A stretch of DNA of 64,000 nt. Source: BS150m-G50 sp964517435. GTDB lineage: Bacteria > CAIWAD01 > BS150m-G50. The first letter of the stretch is position 1. The number at the start of each line of letters is the position of its first letter. Shown here piece after piece: positions 7,994 to 16,612 of this stretch. The notes under the pieces were generated by a model. That model was not told where the DNA came from and made no database searches. It saw nothing but the letters and a program-made list of their open reading frames with translations. The DNA lies in the NCBI GenBank assembly GCA_964517435.1, contig CAZFEC010000012.1:1-64000 (forward strand), read 5' to 3'. The translations under genes and the position numbers were made by a program.

Positions 7994-9009
7994 CACAGCC
8001 ATCAATCACCACCATCGAACAGCACATTCTGAACGAGGAGCGGGTGAATCCGCTCGCCTCCGGCACGCTCACCCGCATTCTGTACGACATCGCCCTGGCC
8101 TCGAAGATCATCTCGCGCGAAGTCAACAAGGCGGGACTGGTCAATCTGCTGGGGGTGACCGGTACTACCAACGTGCAGGGCGAGGTGGTGAAAAAACTGG
8201 ATATCTTCGCCAACGATGTGATGATCCAGCGCCTGTCGGAGCCGGGCCGCGTCGCCGTGATCGGTTCGGAGGAACTGGAGGATGCGGTGGTGCTGAGTGA
8301 AAACAACAACGTCCGCTACGTGGTCAACATGGACCCGCTGGACGGCTCTTCCAACATCGACGCCAACGTGTCGATCGGCACCATCTTCTCGATCCTGGAG
8401 GTGGATCCGGAGCGCAGCGGCCAGGAGCAGTGCATGCAGGCGGGCAGCAAGCAGATAGCGGCGGGCTATGTGATCTACGGCTCCTCCACCATGTTCGTCT
8501 ACACCACCCGCGGCGGCAACGTCAACGGTTTCACGCTGGATCCCTCCGTCGGCGAGTACTTCTGCTGCCACCCCGATATCCGCATCCCGGAGCGGGGCAG
8601 GATCTACAGCGCCAACGAAGGGAACTACCTCAAGTGGCAGGAGGGTGTGAAACGCTATCTCAAGCACATCCAGGCGATCGAGCCGGCAGACGACCGGCCG
8701 CTGACCTCCCGCTACATCGGCTCGCTGGTAGCCGATTTCCACCGCAACCTGCTGTACGGCGGTATCTTCATGTATCCCGCCGACCACAAGAATCCGAACG
8801 GCAAGCTGCGGCTGCTCTACGAAGCCAATCCCCTGGCACTGGTGGTCACCAATGCCGGTGGCCTGGCCACCGACGGTTTCCGGCCGATTCTGGAGATCGA
8901 GCCGGAGCAACTCCACCAGCGGGTGCCGCTCTTCATCGGCAGCCGGCACAACGTGGAGCAGGTGATGGAATTTCTGACCGACAATATTCCAACTCAAAAG
9001 GAGGACTAA
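7990..9009 (+). CDS. fbp: Class I fructose-1,6-bisphosphatase
   Basis: The 339-residue cytoplasmic enzyme hydrolyses fructose 1,6-bisphosphate to fructose 6-phosphate, the committed step of gluconeogenesis. The metal site DPLDGSSNID (residues 115-124), the upstream GSEELED, the sugar-phosphate segment YIGSLVADFHRNLLYGGIFMYP and KLRLLYEANPLA are all classic class I features. Length is standard. ATGA overlaps the HAD gene, and only four bases separate it from ppdK. Together with ppdK it indicates that the operon serves flux from pyruvate towards sugars. Confidence 0.97.
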   Translation: MTQPSITTIEQHILNEERVNPLASGTLTRILYDIALASKIISREVNKAGLVNLLGVTGTTNVQGEVVKKLDIFANDVMIQRLSEPGRVAVIGSEELEDAVVLSENNNVRYVVNMDPLDGSSNIDANVSIGTIFSILEVDPERSGQEQCMQAGSKQIAAGYVIYGSSTMFVYTTRGGNVNGFTLDPSVGEYFCCHPDIRIPERGRIYSANEGNYLKWQEGVKRYLKHIQAIEPADDRPLTSRYIGSLVADFHRNLLYGGIFMYPADHKNPNGKLRLLYEANPLALVVTNAGGLATDGFRPILEIEPEQLHQRVPLFIGSRHNVEQVMEFLTDNIPTQKED

Positions 9010-9013
9010 CGAT

Positions 9014-11956
9014 ATGCCAACCAAGAAATACGTCTATTTCTTCGGTGATAAAAAGGCGGATGGGAACGGCGAGATGAAGGAGACTCTCGGCGGCAAGGGT
9101 GCCAACCTGGCGGAGATGACGCTGGTAGGGCTGCCGGTGCCGGCCGGTTTCACCATCTCGACCGAGATGTGTCACGCCTATGAGCGGAACATGCGCAAGC
9201 TGCCGCCCGCCCTGAAAAAGGAAGTCACCTTACGGCTGAAGCAGGTGGAAAAGGTGATGGGCAAGAAATTCGGGGACAACAGCGATCCGCTGCTCCTGTC
9301 GGTGCGGTCCGGTGCACGCGCCTCGATGCCCGGCATGATGGACACGGTGCTCAACCTCGGTCTGAACGATGTCTCCGTCGAGGGTCTGAGCACCAGGACC
9401 GGCAATCCCCGCTTCAGCCTGGATTCCTACCGGCGTTTCATCCAGATGTACGGTGATGTCGTGATGAAGGCCGGCGAGGGGCTGGAGCACGATCCGTATC
9501 ACGTTTTGCTCGATGTGTACAAGGCGGACAAGGGTTACACCAGCGACCTCGACCTGACCGTGGACGACCTGAAAACCATCATCGACCTCTTCAAGAAAGA
9601 GACCAAAAAGCGCACCGGAAGCCTGTTCCCACAGGATCCGCTGGAGCAGCTGTGGGGATCGATCGGCGCCGTTTTCCAATCCTGGGAAACACCCCGCGCC
9701 CGGGAATACCGCCGTCTGAATAACATCCCTTCCGAATGGGGCACGGCGGTCAACGTCCAGGCGATGGTGTTCGGCAACATGGGCGAAAACAGCGGTACCG
9801 GCGTCTGCTTCACCCGCGATCCCGCCACCGGCGAGAAACGCTTCTACGGCGAGTACCTGATGGACGCGCAGGGCGAGGATGTAGTGGCCGGCATCCGCAC
9901 GCCGCTCCCGATCAGCCGTCTGGAGAAGGAGAATCCCAAGATCTACCGTCAGCTCTGGGGCTACTGCCGCAAAATGGAGAAGCATTACCGCGACATGCAG
10001 GACCTGGAATTCACCATCCAGCAGGGCAAGCTCTACATGCTGCAGACCCGGGCTGGTAAGCGAACCGGGGCCGCTGCAGTCCGTATCGCGGTCGACATGG
10101 TGAAGGAGCGGTTGATCAAACCGGAGGATGCCATCCAGCGCGTCGATCCCGCTCAGATCGAGCAGCTGCTGTTCCCGCGTCTCGATCCCAAGACCAAGGC
10201 GAAACCGATTGCCACCGGTGTCGCCGCTTCTCCCGGCGCCGCTTCCGGCGGCATCGTGTTTGACGCCGACCGGGCGGTGGAGCTCGGTCAGGACGGGCGT
10301 CCCCTGATCCTGGTGCGCGAGGAGACCAAGCCGGAAGACATTCACGGTTTCTTCGTCTCGGCCGGCATTCTCACCAGCCGCGGCGGTAAAACTTCGCACG
10401 CGGCGGTCGTCGCCCGCGGCATGGGTAAGGCGAGCATCACCGGCGCCGAAATGGTCGTCATCGATTCCCAGGCCGGCACCGCCACCATCGACACTGTCGT
10501 GCTGCAGGAGGGTGATGTCATCACCATCGACGGTTCGAGTGGCAATATCTACCTGGGTCAGGTCCCGACCGTACCGGCGAAGTTCTCCAACCAGCTGCAG
10601 ACCCTGCTCGGCTGGGCCGACAAGGCTGCCCGTCTGAAGGTGAAAGCCAACGCCGACACGCCGGTCGATGCCAGGCGTGCCCGCGAGTACGGCGCCAAGG
10701 GAATCGGTCTCTGCCGCACGGAGCGCATGTTCAACGCGGTCGACCGCCTGCCCGTCATGGTCGAGATGATCCTCGCCGATACGACGGAAGAGCGCGAGGA
10801 GTACCTGGAAAAGCTGCTCAAGATGCAGCGCAGCGACTTCATCGGCCTGTTCAAGGCCATGTCGCCCTATCCCGTCACTGTGCGTCTGCTCGATCCGCCG
10901 CTGCACGAGTTCCTGCCCAATATCATGGAGCTGGAAGAGGAGTTGCATCACGCCCGGCAGCTGCAGGACCTGTTCTCCGACATGGACCAGAAGAGCGAGA
11001 TCGCGCTGAAGGTGATCGATCCCGATGTGCGGGACCGGGTCGAGACCAAGGTCAAATCCATCCACAAGCAGCTCGATTATCTGCTCGACAAGGGTATCAA
11101 CAACGGATATATCGCGCGCAAGGAAAAGATCATGGCCAAGGTGCGGGCGCTGGCGGAGACCAATCCGATGCTGGGACACCGCGGTGTGCGCCTGGGGATC
11201 TCCTTCCCCGAGATTTACATGATGCAGATCCGCGCCATCCTGGAGGCGGCCGCCATCTGCCGCAAAAAGAAGATCGTGGTCAATCCGGAGATCATGGTGC
11301 CCCAGGTCTGCACGGCCCAGGAGTTGCTCCATGTCCACCGCTACCTGGAAGAGCTGCATCCGCAGATCGAGAAACACTACGGGGTCAAGATTCCCTATCG
11401 TTTCGGCAGCATGATCGAAGTGGTGCGGGCCTGTATGCGCGCCGGCCGACTGGCGGAAATCGCGGAGTTCTTCTCCTTCGGTACCAACGACCTGTCGCAG
11501 GCCACCTTCTCCTTCTCGCGGGAAGACGCGGAGAGCAAATTCCTGGCGCTCTACAACCGCAACAGCATCCTGCAGGACAATCCTTTCGAGGTCCTCGACC
11601 GGAAAGGGGTGGCGTTGTTGATGGATATCGCCACCGAGTGGGGCCGCAAAACACGTCCCGACCTGGAGGTCGGTATCTGTGGCGAACATGGCGGGCATCC
11701 CGCTTCGGTCACCCTCTGCCACTCGCTCGGACTCAATTACGTCTCCGCCTCCCCGCCGCGCGTGCCGATCGCCCGTCTGGCCGCCGCTCGCGCCGCGCTG
11801 ACGGACAAAGAGCCGATCGGATTGAGCCGGGTAGTTGCACCCAACGCCAAACCGCCGAAGCCGAAAAAGGCTGCGGTCAAGAAAACCGCGAAGAAAACAG
11901 TCGCCAAAAAAGCGACGCCGAAGAAAGCGCCTACCAAGCGCAAAGCGACGAAATAA
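9014..11956 (+). CDS. ppdK: Pyruvate, phosphate dikinase with Lys/Ala-rich C-terminal tail
   Basis: The 980-residue enzyme interconverts pyruvate + ATP + Pi with PEP + AMP + PPi. It shows the N-terminal ATP-grasp part (LGGKGANLAEM; SVRSGARASMPGMMDTVLNLG), the phosphohistidine domain with GGKTSHAAVVARG (catalytic His462) and the PEP/pyruvate barrel ending CGEHGGHPASV (Cys889), SASPPRVPIARLAAA. The last 40 or so residues (from about 941) are an added basic tail rich in Lys, Ala, Pro and Thr, resembling histone H1-like tails and absent from ordinary PPDK. ATG follows GGAGG after fbp. As the last operon gene it would turn pyruvate from tryptophan into PEP. Confidence 0.96.
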   Translation: MPTKKYVYFFGDKKADGNGEMKETLGGKGANLAEMTLVGLPVPAGFTISTEMCHAYERNMRKLPPALKKEVTLRLKQVEKVMGKKFGDNSDPLLLSVRSGARASMPGMMDTVLNLGLNDVSVEGLSTRTGNPRFSLDSYRRFIQMYGDVVMKAGEGLEHDPYHVLLDVYKADKGYTSDLDLTVDDLKTIIDLFKKETKKRTGSLFPQDPLEQLWGSIGAVFQSWETPRAREYRRLNNIPSEWGTAVNVQAMVFGNMGENSGTGVCFTRDPATGEKRFYGEYLMDAQGEDVVAGIRTPLPISRLEKENPKIYRQLWGYCRKMEKHYRDMQDLEFTIQQGKLYMLQTRAGKRTGAAAVRIAVDMVKERLIKPEDAIQRVDPAQIEQLLFPRLDPKTKAKPIATGVAASPGAASGGIVFDADRAVELGQDGRPLILVREETKPEDIHGFFVSAGILTSRGGKTSHAAVVARGMGKASITGAEMVVIDSQAGTATIDTVVLQEGDVITIDGSSGNIYLGQVPTVPAKFSNQLQTLLGWADKAARLKVKANADTPVDARRAREYGAKGIGLCRTERMFNAVDRLPVMVEMILADTTEEREEYLEKLLKMQRSDFIGLFKAMSPYPVTVRLLDPPLHEFLPNIMELEEELHHARQLQDLFSDMDQKSEIALKVIDPDVRDRVETKVKSIHKQLDYLLDKGINNGYIARKEKIMAKVRALAETNPMLGHRGVRLGISFPEIYMMQIRAILEAAAICRKKKIVVNPEIMVPQVCTAQELLHVHRYLEELHPQIEKHYGVKIPYRFGSMIEVVRACMRAGRLAEIAEFFSFGTNDLSQATFSFSREDAESKFLALYNRNSILQDNPFEVLDRKGVALLMDIATEWGRKTRPDLEVGICGEHGGHPASVTLCHSLGLNYVSASPPRVPIARLAAARAALTDKEPIGLSRVVAPNAKPPKPKKAAVKKTAKKTVAKKATPKKAPTKRKATK

Positions 11957-11964
11957 TAAACCAT

Positions 11965-12230
11965 GTAGGGGCGGGTCACTGTGGCCTTCGGCCACAGGCG
12001 CACATTCGGATTGGGGATTTTCATACATCCGGGGTGCGTAAGATGACCCGCCCTTTTTATGGATCCGAAATCAAACGAGGGTGGGTGGCGTGTGTATGCA
12101 CGATCCGTCCATCATCACGATCCCGAAATCAAACGAGGGTGGGTGGCGTGTGTATGCACGACCCGCCCATTATCACGATCCCGAAATCAAATGAGGGTGG
12201 GTGGCGTGTGTATGCACGACCCGCCCCTAC
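11965..12230. repeat. 266-bp inverted-repeat element with internal 58-bp tandem repeats
   Basis: The spacer between ppdK and ffh holds an element bounded by perfect 13-bp inverted ends, GTAGGGGCGGGTC (11965-11977) and GACCCGCCCCTAC (12218-12230). Inside are three head-to-tail copies of a 58-bp unit beginning CCGAAATCAAACGAG at 12065, 12123 and 12181 (the third shortened). No spacer diversity and no ORF, so it is neither CRISPR nor an IS. It resembles a non-autonomous MITE or REP-type element. The remaining 12231-12373 shows nothing recognisable. Confidence 0.7.
11969..12058 (+). terminator. Possible terminator structure after ppdK
   Basis: Outer arms GGGCGGGTCA (11969-11978) and TGACCCGCCC (12044-12053) pair over a large loop that contains a compact hairpin TGTGGCC-TTC-GGCCACA; the outer arm runs into TTTTT. 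It lies 12 bases after the ppdK stop. The wide loop makes efficiency uncertain. Confidence 0.45.
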
Positions 12231-12373
12231 AACGTTTCCCCATTTTTCCATACCCACCTGGAATCTCTTGCTATCAAAAGCACAGCATGGTAACATAACA
12301 GCTCCATTTTTTGGGGAGTCACAGCTTCGCAGGAGACCTGGCTCCAGGAGCTATAATTCCGCAGGAGCCTTTC

Positions 12374-13720
12374 ATGCTGGATGCCTTGGCGTCACGATTC
12401 GAGGGTATAGTCAAGAAACTGCGTGGCGAAGGGCATATCTCCGAAACGAACATCGAGGAGACCCTGCGTGATGTGCGGCGCGCCCTGCTGGAAGCGGATG
12501 TCAACCATCGCGTTGTAACCGATTTCATCGCCGGGGTGCGGGAGCAGGCGCTCGGCGAACGGGTGCTGCAGGCGGTCAGTCCCGGTCAGCAACTCGTCAA
12601 GATCCTGAATGACGAACTGATCGAACTTTTGGGGCGCGCGGCCGCACCGCTTAACTGGCAACCGGGCGCGGCCACCGTCATCATGGCCGTCGGTCTGCAG
12701 GGCTCCGGCAAGACCACCTTCTGTGCCAAGCTGGCCGCTCTTTTAAAACGCAAGGGAAAGCACCCCCTCCTGGTCGCGGCGGATGTCTATCGTCCCGCCG
12801 CGGTCGAACAGCTGCGCATTCTGGGCGAGCAGGTGAGTGTGCCGGTGGTGACCCCCATCGACGGTGATGCCCTGAAGACGGCGATCGCCGGCGTGGAAAC
12901 CGGCCGGCGCGACCGGCACGATCCGATCATCCTGGATACCGCCGGCCGACTGCACATCGATGTCGAGATGATGGAGGAGCTGGTACGCATCCGCGGCGAG
13001 ATCAATCCCGCCGAGATCCTGTTCATCGCCGACGGCATGACCGGCCAGGACGCCGTCAACGCCGCGGCCGAATTCCAGAACCAGCTTGACTTCCACGGCG
13101 TCGTGCTGACTAAAATGGACGGCGATGCCCGCGGCGGCGCCGCGCTTTCGGTCAAAGCGGTCACCGGCAAACCAATCAAGTTCGTCGGGATCGGTGAGAA
13201 GCTGGATGCGCTGGAGCAATTCCACCCGGACCGGATGGCTTCCCGCATCCTGGGCATGGGCGATGTCGTCACCCTGGTGGAGAAGGCGCAGGAGCAGGTA
13301 GACAGGCAGGACGCCGAGCAGATGGCGCAGAAACTGCGCGACGCCAGCTTCACCCTGCAGGATTTCCTGGCCCAGATGCAGGTCATCAAGCGGATGGGTC
13401 CCCTGGAGGGCCTCTTGAAGATGGTGCCCGGTGTCGGCTCCCAGTTGGGCGACCTGGATATGGACCCCGCCCGGATGGTCCACACCGAAGCGATCATCTA
13501 CTCGATGACACCGCAGGAGCGGGACAAACCGGAGTTGATGAACGGCAGCCGCAAGAAAAGGGTGGCGCTGGGCAGCGGCACCACGGTGCAGGAGGTGAAT
13601 CAGCTGCTCAATCAGTTCTTCCAGATGCGGGAGATGATGAAGCGGATGAGCGCCCCTAAAAAGGCCGGCAGCAAGCGGATGAAACCGCGCCGCCAGAAGA
13701 AAAAGCGCAAAAAGAGATAG
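12374..13720 (+). CDS. ffh: Signal recognition particle GTPase Ffh
   Basis: The 448-residue cytoplasmic GTPase binds 4.5S RNA and signal sequences for co-translational targeting to FtsY and SecYEG. N domain residues 1-90; G domain with P-loop GLQGSGKTT (107-115), DTAGRLHID, TKMDGDARGG and GIGEKLDALEQFHPDR; M domain from about 300 with methionine-rich helices (FFQMREMMKRM) and a basic end. Length matches Ffh. ATG 12374, in AGGAGCCTTTCATG context, is chosen because the N domain starts MLDALASRFE; an upstream TTG at 12311 would add unrelated residues. It starts the classical ffh-rpsP-khpA-rimM-trmD-rplS cluster. Confidence 0.97.
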   Translation: MLDALASRFEGIVKKLRGEGHISETNIEETLRDVRRALLEADVNHRVVTDFIAGVREQALGERVLQAVSPGQQLVKILNDELIELLGRAAAPLNWQPGAATVIMAVGLQGSGKTTFCAKLAALLKRKGKHPLLVAADVYRPAAVEQLRILGEQVSVPVVTPIDGDALKTAIAGVETGRRDRHDPIILDTAGRLHIDVEMMEELVRIRGEINPAEILFIADGMTGQDAVNAAAEFQNQLDFHGVVLTKMDGDARGGAALSVKAVTGKPIKFVGIGEKLDALEQFHPDRMASRILGMGDVVTLVEKAQEQVDRQDAEQMAQKLRDASFTLQDFLAQMQVIKRMGPLEGLLKMVPGVGSQLGDLDMDPARMVHTEAIIYSMTPQERDKPELMNGSRKKRVALGSGTTVQEVNQLLNQFFQMREMMKRMSAPKKAGSKRMKPRRQKKKRKKR

Positions 13721-13728
13721 AAATACTC

Positions 13729-13757
13729 TTGCAGTCAAGTAATTGGAAATATATACT
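13729..13757 (+). promoter_or_regulatory. Candidate sigma-70-type promoter upstream of rpsP
   Basis: TTGCAG (13729-13734) and TATACT (13752-13757) are separated by 17 bases in an AT-rich pocket between ffh and rpsP, about 20 bases before the rpsP Shine-Dalgarno site. It would give rpsP its own promoter in addition to read-through from ffh. Prediction from consensus only. Confidence 0.45.
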
Positions 13758-13778
13758 TAAGAAACTTTGGAGGCTGAT

Positions 13779-14408
13779 TTGGCAGTTACATTAAGGATGA
13801 CCCGGATGGGTCGCCGCAAGCGGCCGTTCTACCGGATCGTGGCGATCGATTCCCGCAAGCGCCGGGATGGGCGCTATATCGAGAGCATCGGTTACTACGA
13901 TCCCGCTCCCAATCCTTCCCTGATCGAGATCAAGGAAGAGCTGGCCCTCAAATGGCTGCGGGTAGGCGCAACCCTCTCACCTACCGTCCGCAATCTGCTG
14001 AAACAGAACGGCGTACTGATCAAGTTCGCCCTGGAAAAATCCAGCGCTGACGAAGCGCGCCAGGCGGAGATCATCGCCGAGTGGGAAGAGGCTAACCAGA
14101 AGCGACTGACGAAGATACAAGATGAGGCTGCTGAGAAGCAGGCCAAGCTGGAAAAGGCAGCTGAAGCTGCCCAAGCCGCAGCCAAGCCGGAAGCTGAACC
14201 TGAAGCACCCGCGACCGTACCGGTGCAGGCTGAAGAGCCCGCCCCGGAGCCGGAAGTGGAAGCGGAAGCGGAACCGGAAGTGGAAACCAAGGCGGAAGCG
14301 GAGGCTCCAGAGGCGGAATCGGAAGCGCCGGAAGCGGAAGAGGACGCCGCAGTGGAGGAAACCGAAGCCGATGCGGAGGCGGAAAGCAAGCCGGAGGCTG
14401 CCGAGTAG
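13779..14408 (+). CDS. rpsP: 30S ribosomal protein S16 with long acidic C-terminal extension
   Basis: Residues 1 to about 85 are a standard S16 (start LAVTLRMTRMGRRKRPFYRIV, then RRDGRYIESIGYYDP and LKWLRVGATLS). The other 120 or so residues are a low-complexity, Glu/Ala/Pro-rich tail, making 209 residues against the usual 80-90. TTG 13779 is taken as start because GGAGG sits five bases upstream and the S16 N-terminus begins there; the frame is also open to 13767. S16 is an early-binding 16S rRNA protein. The charged tail would project from the subunit or fold separately; extended S16 variants are known in some phyla. Confidence 0.93.
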   Translation: MAVTLRMTRMGRRKRPFYRIVAIDSRKRRDGRYIESIGYYDPAPNPSLIEIKEELALKWLRVGATLSPTVRNLLKQNGVLIKFALEKSSADEARQAEIIAEWEEANQKRLTKIQDEAAEKQAKLEKAAEAAQAAAKPEAEPEAPATVPVQAEEPAPEPEVEAEAEPEVETKAEAEAPEAESEAPEAEEDAAVEETEADAEAESKPEAAE

Positions 14409-14444
14409 GGTCTGACCAGTACCTCACAATTTCCAGGAGGCCCC

Positions 14445-14786
14445 ATGAAAGAGTTTATCGAGTTCGTTGTCAAGCATCTCGTCAAGGAGCCCGACTCGGT
14501 TAAAGTAACTCTGCTTGAAGATGAGCGCCGAGAAACCTACGAGTTGGAAGTCGCTGAGGGAGACATCGGCCGTGTGATCGGCAAGAAGGGCGGCAACGCC
14601 CGGGCCCTGCGGACACTGCTGCAGGCGGCCAGTTCACTGCACGGCCAGCGATCAGCCCTGATCATCAAGGAGGACAGACCCCCCGTCGACACTGATGACC
14701 TGGTGTCCGACGACGAGGATTTGCCCGCCTCCGATACGATCGAGGCCGAGCCGGATGAGGACCTGCCGGAAACGCCTGAGTTGTAG
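14445..14786 (+). CDS. khpA: KH-domain RNA-binding protein KhpA (YlqC family)
   Basis: The 113-residue protein carries one KH domain with the GxxG loop as GKKG in EGDIGRVIGKKGGNARALRTLL (about residues 40-60). Its place between rpsP and rimM is the conserved location of this small RNA chaperone, which in Firmicutes pairs with KhpB and affects cell envelope growth. After the KH domain about 35 residues are strongly acidic (DTDD, SDDEDLP, EPDEDLPE), making it longer than the usual 75-80 residues. GGAGG precedes ATG. Confidence 0.92.
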   Translation: MKEFIEFVVKHLVKEPDSVKVTLLEDERRETYELEVAEGDIGRVIGKKGGNARALRTLLQAASSLHGQRSALIIKEDRPPVDTDDLVSDDEDLPASDTIEAEPDEDLPETPEL

Positions 14787-14824
14787 CCGGCACCGCATGG
14801 TTAAGGCGGAACATTGATGGTGTG

Positions 14825-15355
14825 ATGGAGCCTGGCTTCATTGAAATCGGGCGGATTCTCAAGACACGCGGGTTGAAGGGGGAGCTGAAAGTTCTGCCCT
14901 ACACTGATTCCCCGCAGAGCCTTTGTGAATTAGCTTTTTTGCATATTCAAGATCAAACAGAGCAGTTTGAGCGCGTGAATATTCTCCAGGCGAGAGTCAG
15001 CGGAACAACTGCTTTTTTGCGTCTCGAAGGGATTGACACGCGCGAGCAGGCGCAGCGGCTGGTCGGGCGCGAGCTCTTTATCGAACCGTCGCAGATGCGG
15101 CCGCTGGCCGAGGGACGCTACTACCAGCGTGATCTGCTGGAGTGCGAAGTCTGTGGAGTTGACGGTACCCGGCTGGGCGTCGTCACCGACCTGATGGATG
15201 TGCCGCAGGGCAGCCTGCTGGTGGTGAAGCTCAGCGATCCGGAACCGGAACGCACGGATGACGAGGCGCTGATTCCGTTCATTCCGGAGTTCGTCCGTGC
15301 CGTCGATCTTGACCAGAAACGTATCACGGTCGACCTGCCGGAAGGTCTGATCTAG
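14825..15355 (+). CDS. rimM: 16S rRNA processing protein RimM
   Basis: The 176-residue ribosome maturation factor binds S19 in the 30S head during assembly. N-terminal RimM barrel: IGRILKTRGLKGELKVLPYTD; PRC-barrel half: YYQRDLLECEV, GVVTDLMDVPQGSLLVVK and the C-terminal LIPFIPEFVRAVDLDQKRITVDLPEGLI, all typical. ATG 14825 is preferred; a GTG lies directly before it. Bases 14930-15010 are noticeably richer in A+T than the surroundings, without a break in the frame. It precedes trmD as in most bacteria and contains one GTATCAC word (15321). Confidence 0.95.
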   Translation: MEPGFIEIGRILKTRGLKGELKVLPYTDSPQSLCELAFLHIQDQTEQFERVNILQARVSGTTAFLRLEGIDTREQAQRLVGRELFIEPSQMRPLAEGRYYQRDLLECEVCGVDGTRLGVVTDLMDVPQGSLLVVKLSDPEPERTDDEALIPFIPEFVRAVDLDQKRITVDLPEGLI

Positions 15356-15379
15356 TTCTTTAAAACTGTATCCCCAGCC

Positions 15380-16069
15380 ATGCAGATAGACATCATCTCC
15401 ATCTTTCCGGGCATGTTTCAGGGCCCGTTCAGCGAGTCGATCCTCAAGCGGGCGGCCGAGATGGGCAAGGTGGAGATCCGTCTGCACGATCTGCGTGACT
15501 TCGCCGCCGACAAGCACCGCCAGGTGGACGACTATCCCTTCGGCGGCGGTGCCGGCATGGTGTTGAAACCGGAACCGCTGTTCAGCGCGCTGGAAGCGAT
15601 CAAGACCGATCCGGACACACTGGTGCTGCTGACCGCCGCGACCGGCCGGCCCTATACACAGGCCCGGGCGCGCGGGCTCTGCCGGCTGGAGAAGCTGATC
15701 ATCATCTGCGGGCACTACAAGGGTGTCGATCAGCGGGTGATCGACCACTGGGTGGATGAGGAGATATCGCTCGGCGACTTCGTCCTGACCGGCGGTGAGA
15801 TCGCCGCCATGGCCATCGTTGATTCGGTGGTCCGGCTGCTGCCGGGAGTGCTGGGCGATGAGGAATCAGCCCGCACCGATTCCTTCGAGGACGGGCTGCT
15901 GGAAGAGCCGCTCTACACGCGGCCGGCCGAATTCCGGGGGATGGCGGTACCGGAGATACTGCTGTCCGGACACCACGCCAACATCGCGGCCTGGCGGGAG
16001 CGGGAACGGGAACAGCGCACGCGGGAGCGGCGCGAAGATCTGCTTGATAACAAAAAGAAGAAAGAATAA
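15380..16069 (+). CDS. trmD: tRNA (guanine-N1-)-methyltransferase TrmD
   Basis: The 229-residue SPOUT methyltransferase makes m1G37 in tRNAs with G36, preventing +1 frameshifts. Seen are IFPGMFQGPFSESIL, the knot and SAM site VDDYPFGGGAGMVLKPEPLF, LIIICGHYKGVDQRV, EISLGDFVLTGGE and SGHHANIAAWR. The C-terminus is a short Lys/Glu-rich helix. It lies 24 bases after rimM and 17 before rplS, the usual order. Confidence 0.97.
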   Translation: MQIDIISIFPGMFQGPFSESILKRAAEMGKVEIRLHDLRDFAADKHRQVDDYPFGGGAGMVLKPEPLFSALEAIKTDPDTLVLLTAATGRPYTQARARGLCRLEKLIIICGHYKGVDQRVIDHWVDEEISLGDFVLTGGEIAAMAIVDSVVRLLPGVLGDEESARTDSFEDGLLEEPLYTRPAEFRGMAVPEILLSGHHANIAAWREREREQRTRERREDLLDNKKKKE

Positions 16070-16086
16070 ATCAGCGAGGAAGTCTC

Positions 16087-16434
16087 ATGGATAAGGTACA
16101 AGCGGCCCTGCCGCAGAACGAGGAGATCAAACTGCCCCAGATCGATCCAGGCGACACCCTGGAAGTGCATGTCTGGGTGCGTGAGGGTGACAAGGAGCGG
16201 ATCCAGGTTTTCGCCGGTACCGTCATCCAGACGAAGGGCAAGGGCAACAACGCCACCGTGACCGTTTCCAAGACTTCCAACGGCGTCAAGGTCGAACGTA
16301 TCTTCCCGCTCTACAGCCACAACATCGAGAAGATGGTGGTCAAGCGTAAGGGCAAGGTGCGGCGCGCCAAGCTCTACTACCTGCGCGAGCGTACCGGCAA
16401 AGCCGCCCGTATCAAGGATAAGGGCCAGAACTAG
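16087..16434 (+). CDS. rplS: 50S ribosomal protein L19
   Basis: The 115-residue protein of the 30S-50S interface shows the L19 signature: LPQIDPGDTLEVHVWVREGDKERIQVF near the start and the C-terminal KVRRAKLYYLRERTGKAARIKDK. Length is normal. GAGGAAG precedes ATG. It closes the translation cluster and is followed by a clear terminator. Confidence 0.97.
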   Translation: MDKVQAALPQNEEIKLPQIDPGDTLEVHVWVREGDKERIQVFAGTVIQTKGKGNNATVTVSKTSNGVKVERIFPLYSHNIEKMVVKRKGKVRRAKLYYLRERTGKAARIKDKGQN

Positions 16435-16462
16435 ACCGCGCGACTTCCTGGCGAGGAACCTT

Positions 16463-16494
16463 AACCCGTCCAACCTGTGTTGGGCGGGTTTTTT
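16463..16494 (+). terminator. Rho-independent terminator after rplS
   Basis: An 11-base-pair stem AACCCGTCCAA / TTGGGCGGGTT (one T-G wobble) with a six-base loop runs into a T tract. It ends the ffh-rplS cluster. Confidence 0.9.
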
Positions 16495-16612
16495 CATGCC
16501 TGACGGCGCCGGAAATATCCGACCGCCGCCGGTCCTGCCAATATTCACTCTGGGCATCGCTGCAAATGCTTTGTACATTGAGGCACTTTATAACGGTAGC
16601 CTGGAACCGATA

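Noticed and set aside
12065..12230. CRISPR-like array between ppdK and ffh
   Set aside because: The 58-bp units are joined directly with no unique spacers, only three copies exist and there are no cas genes.
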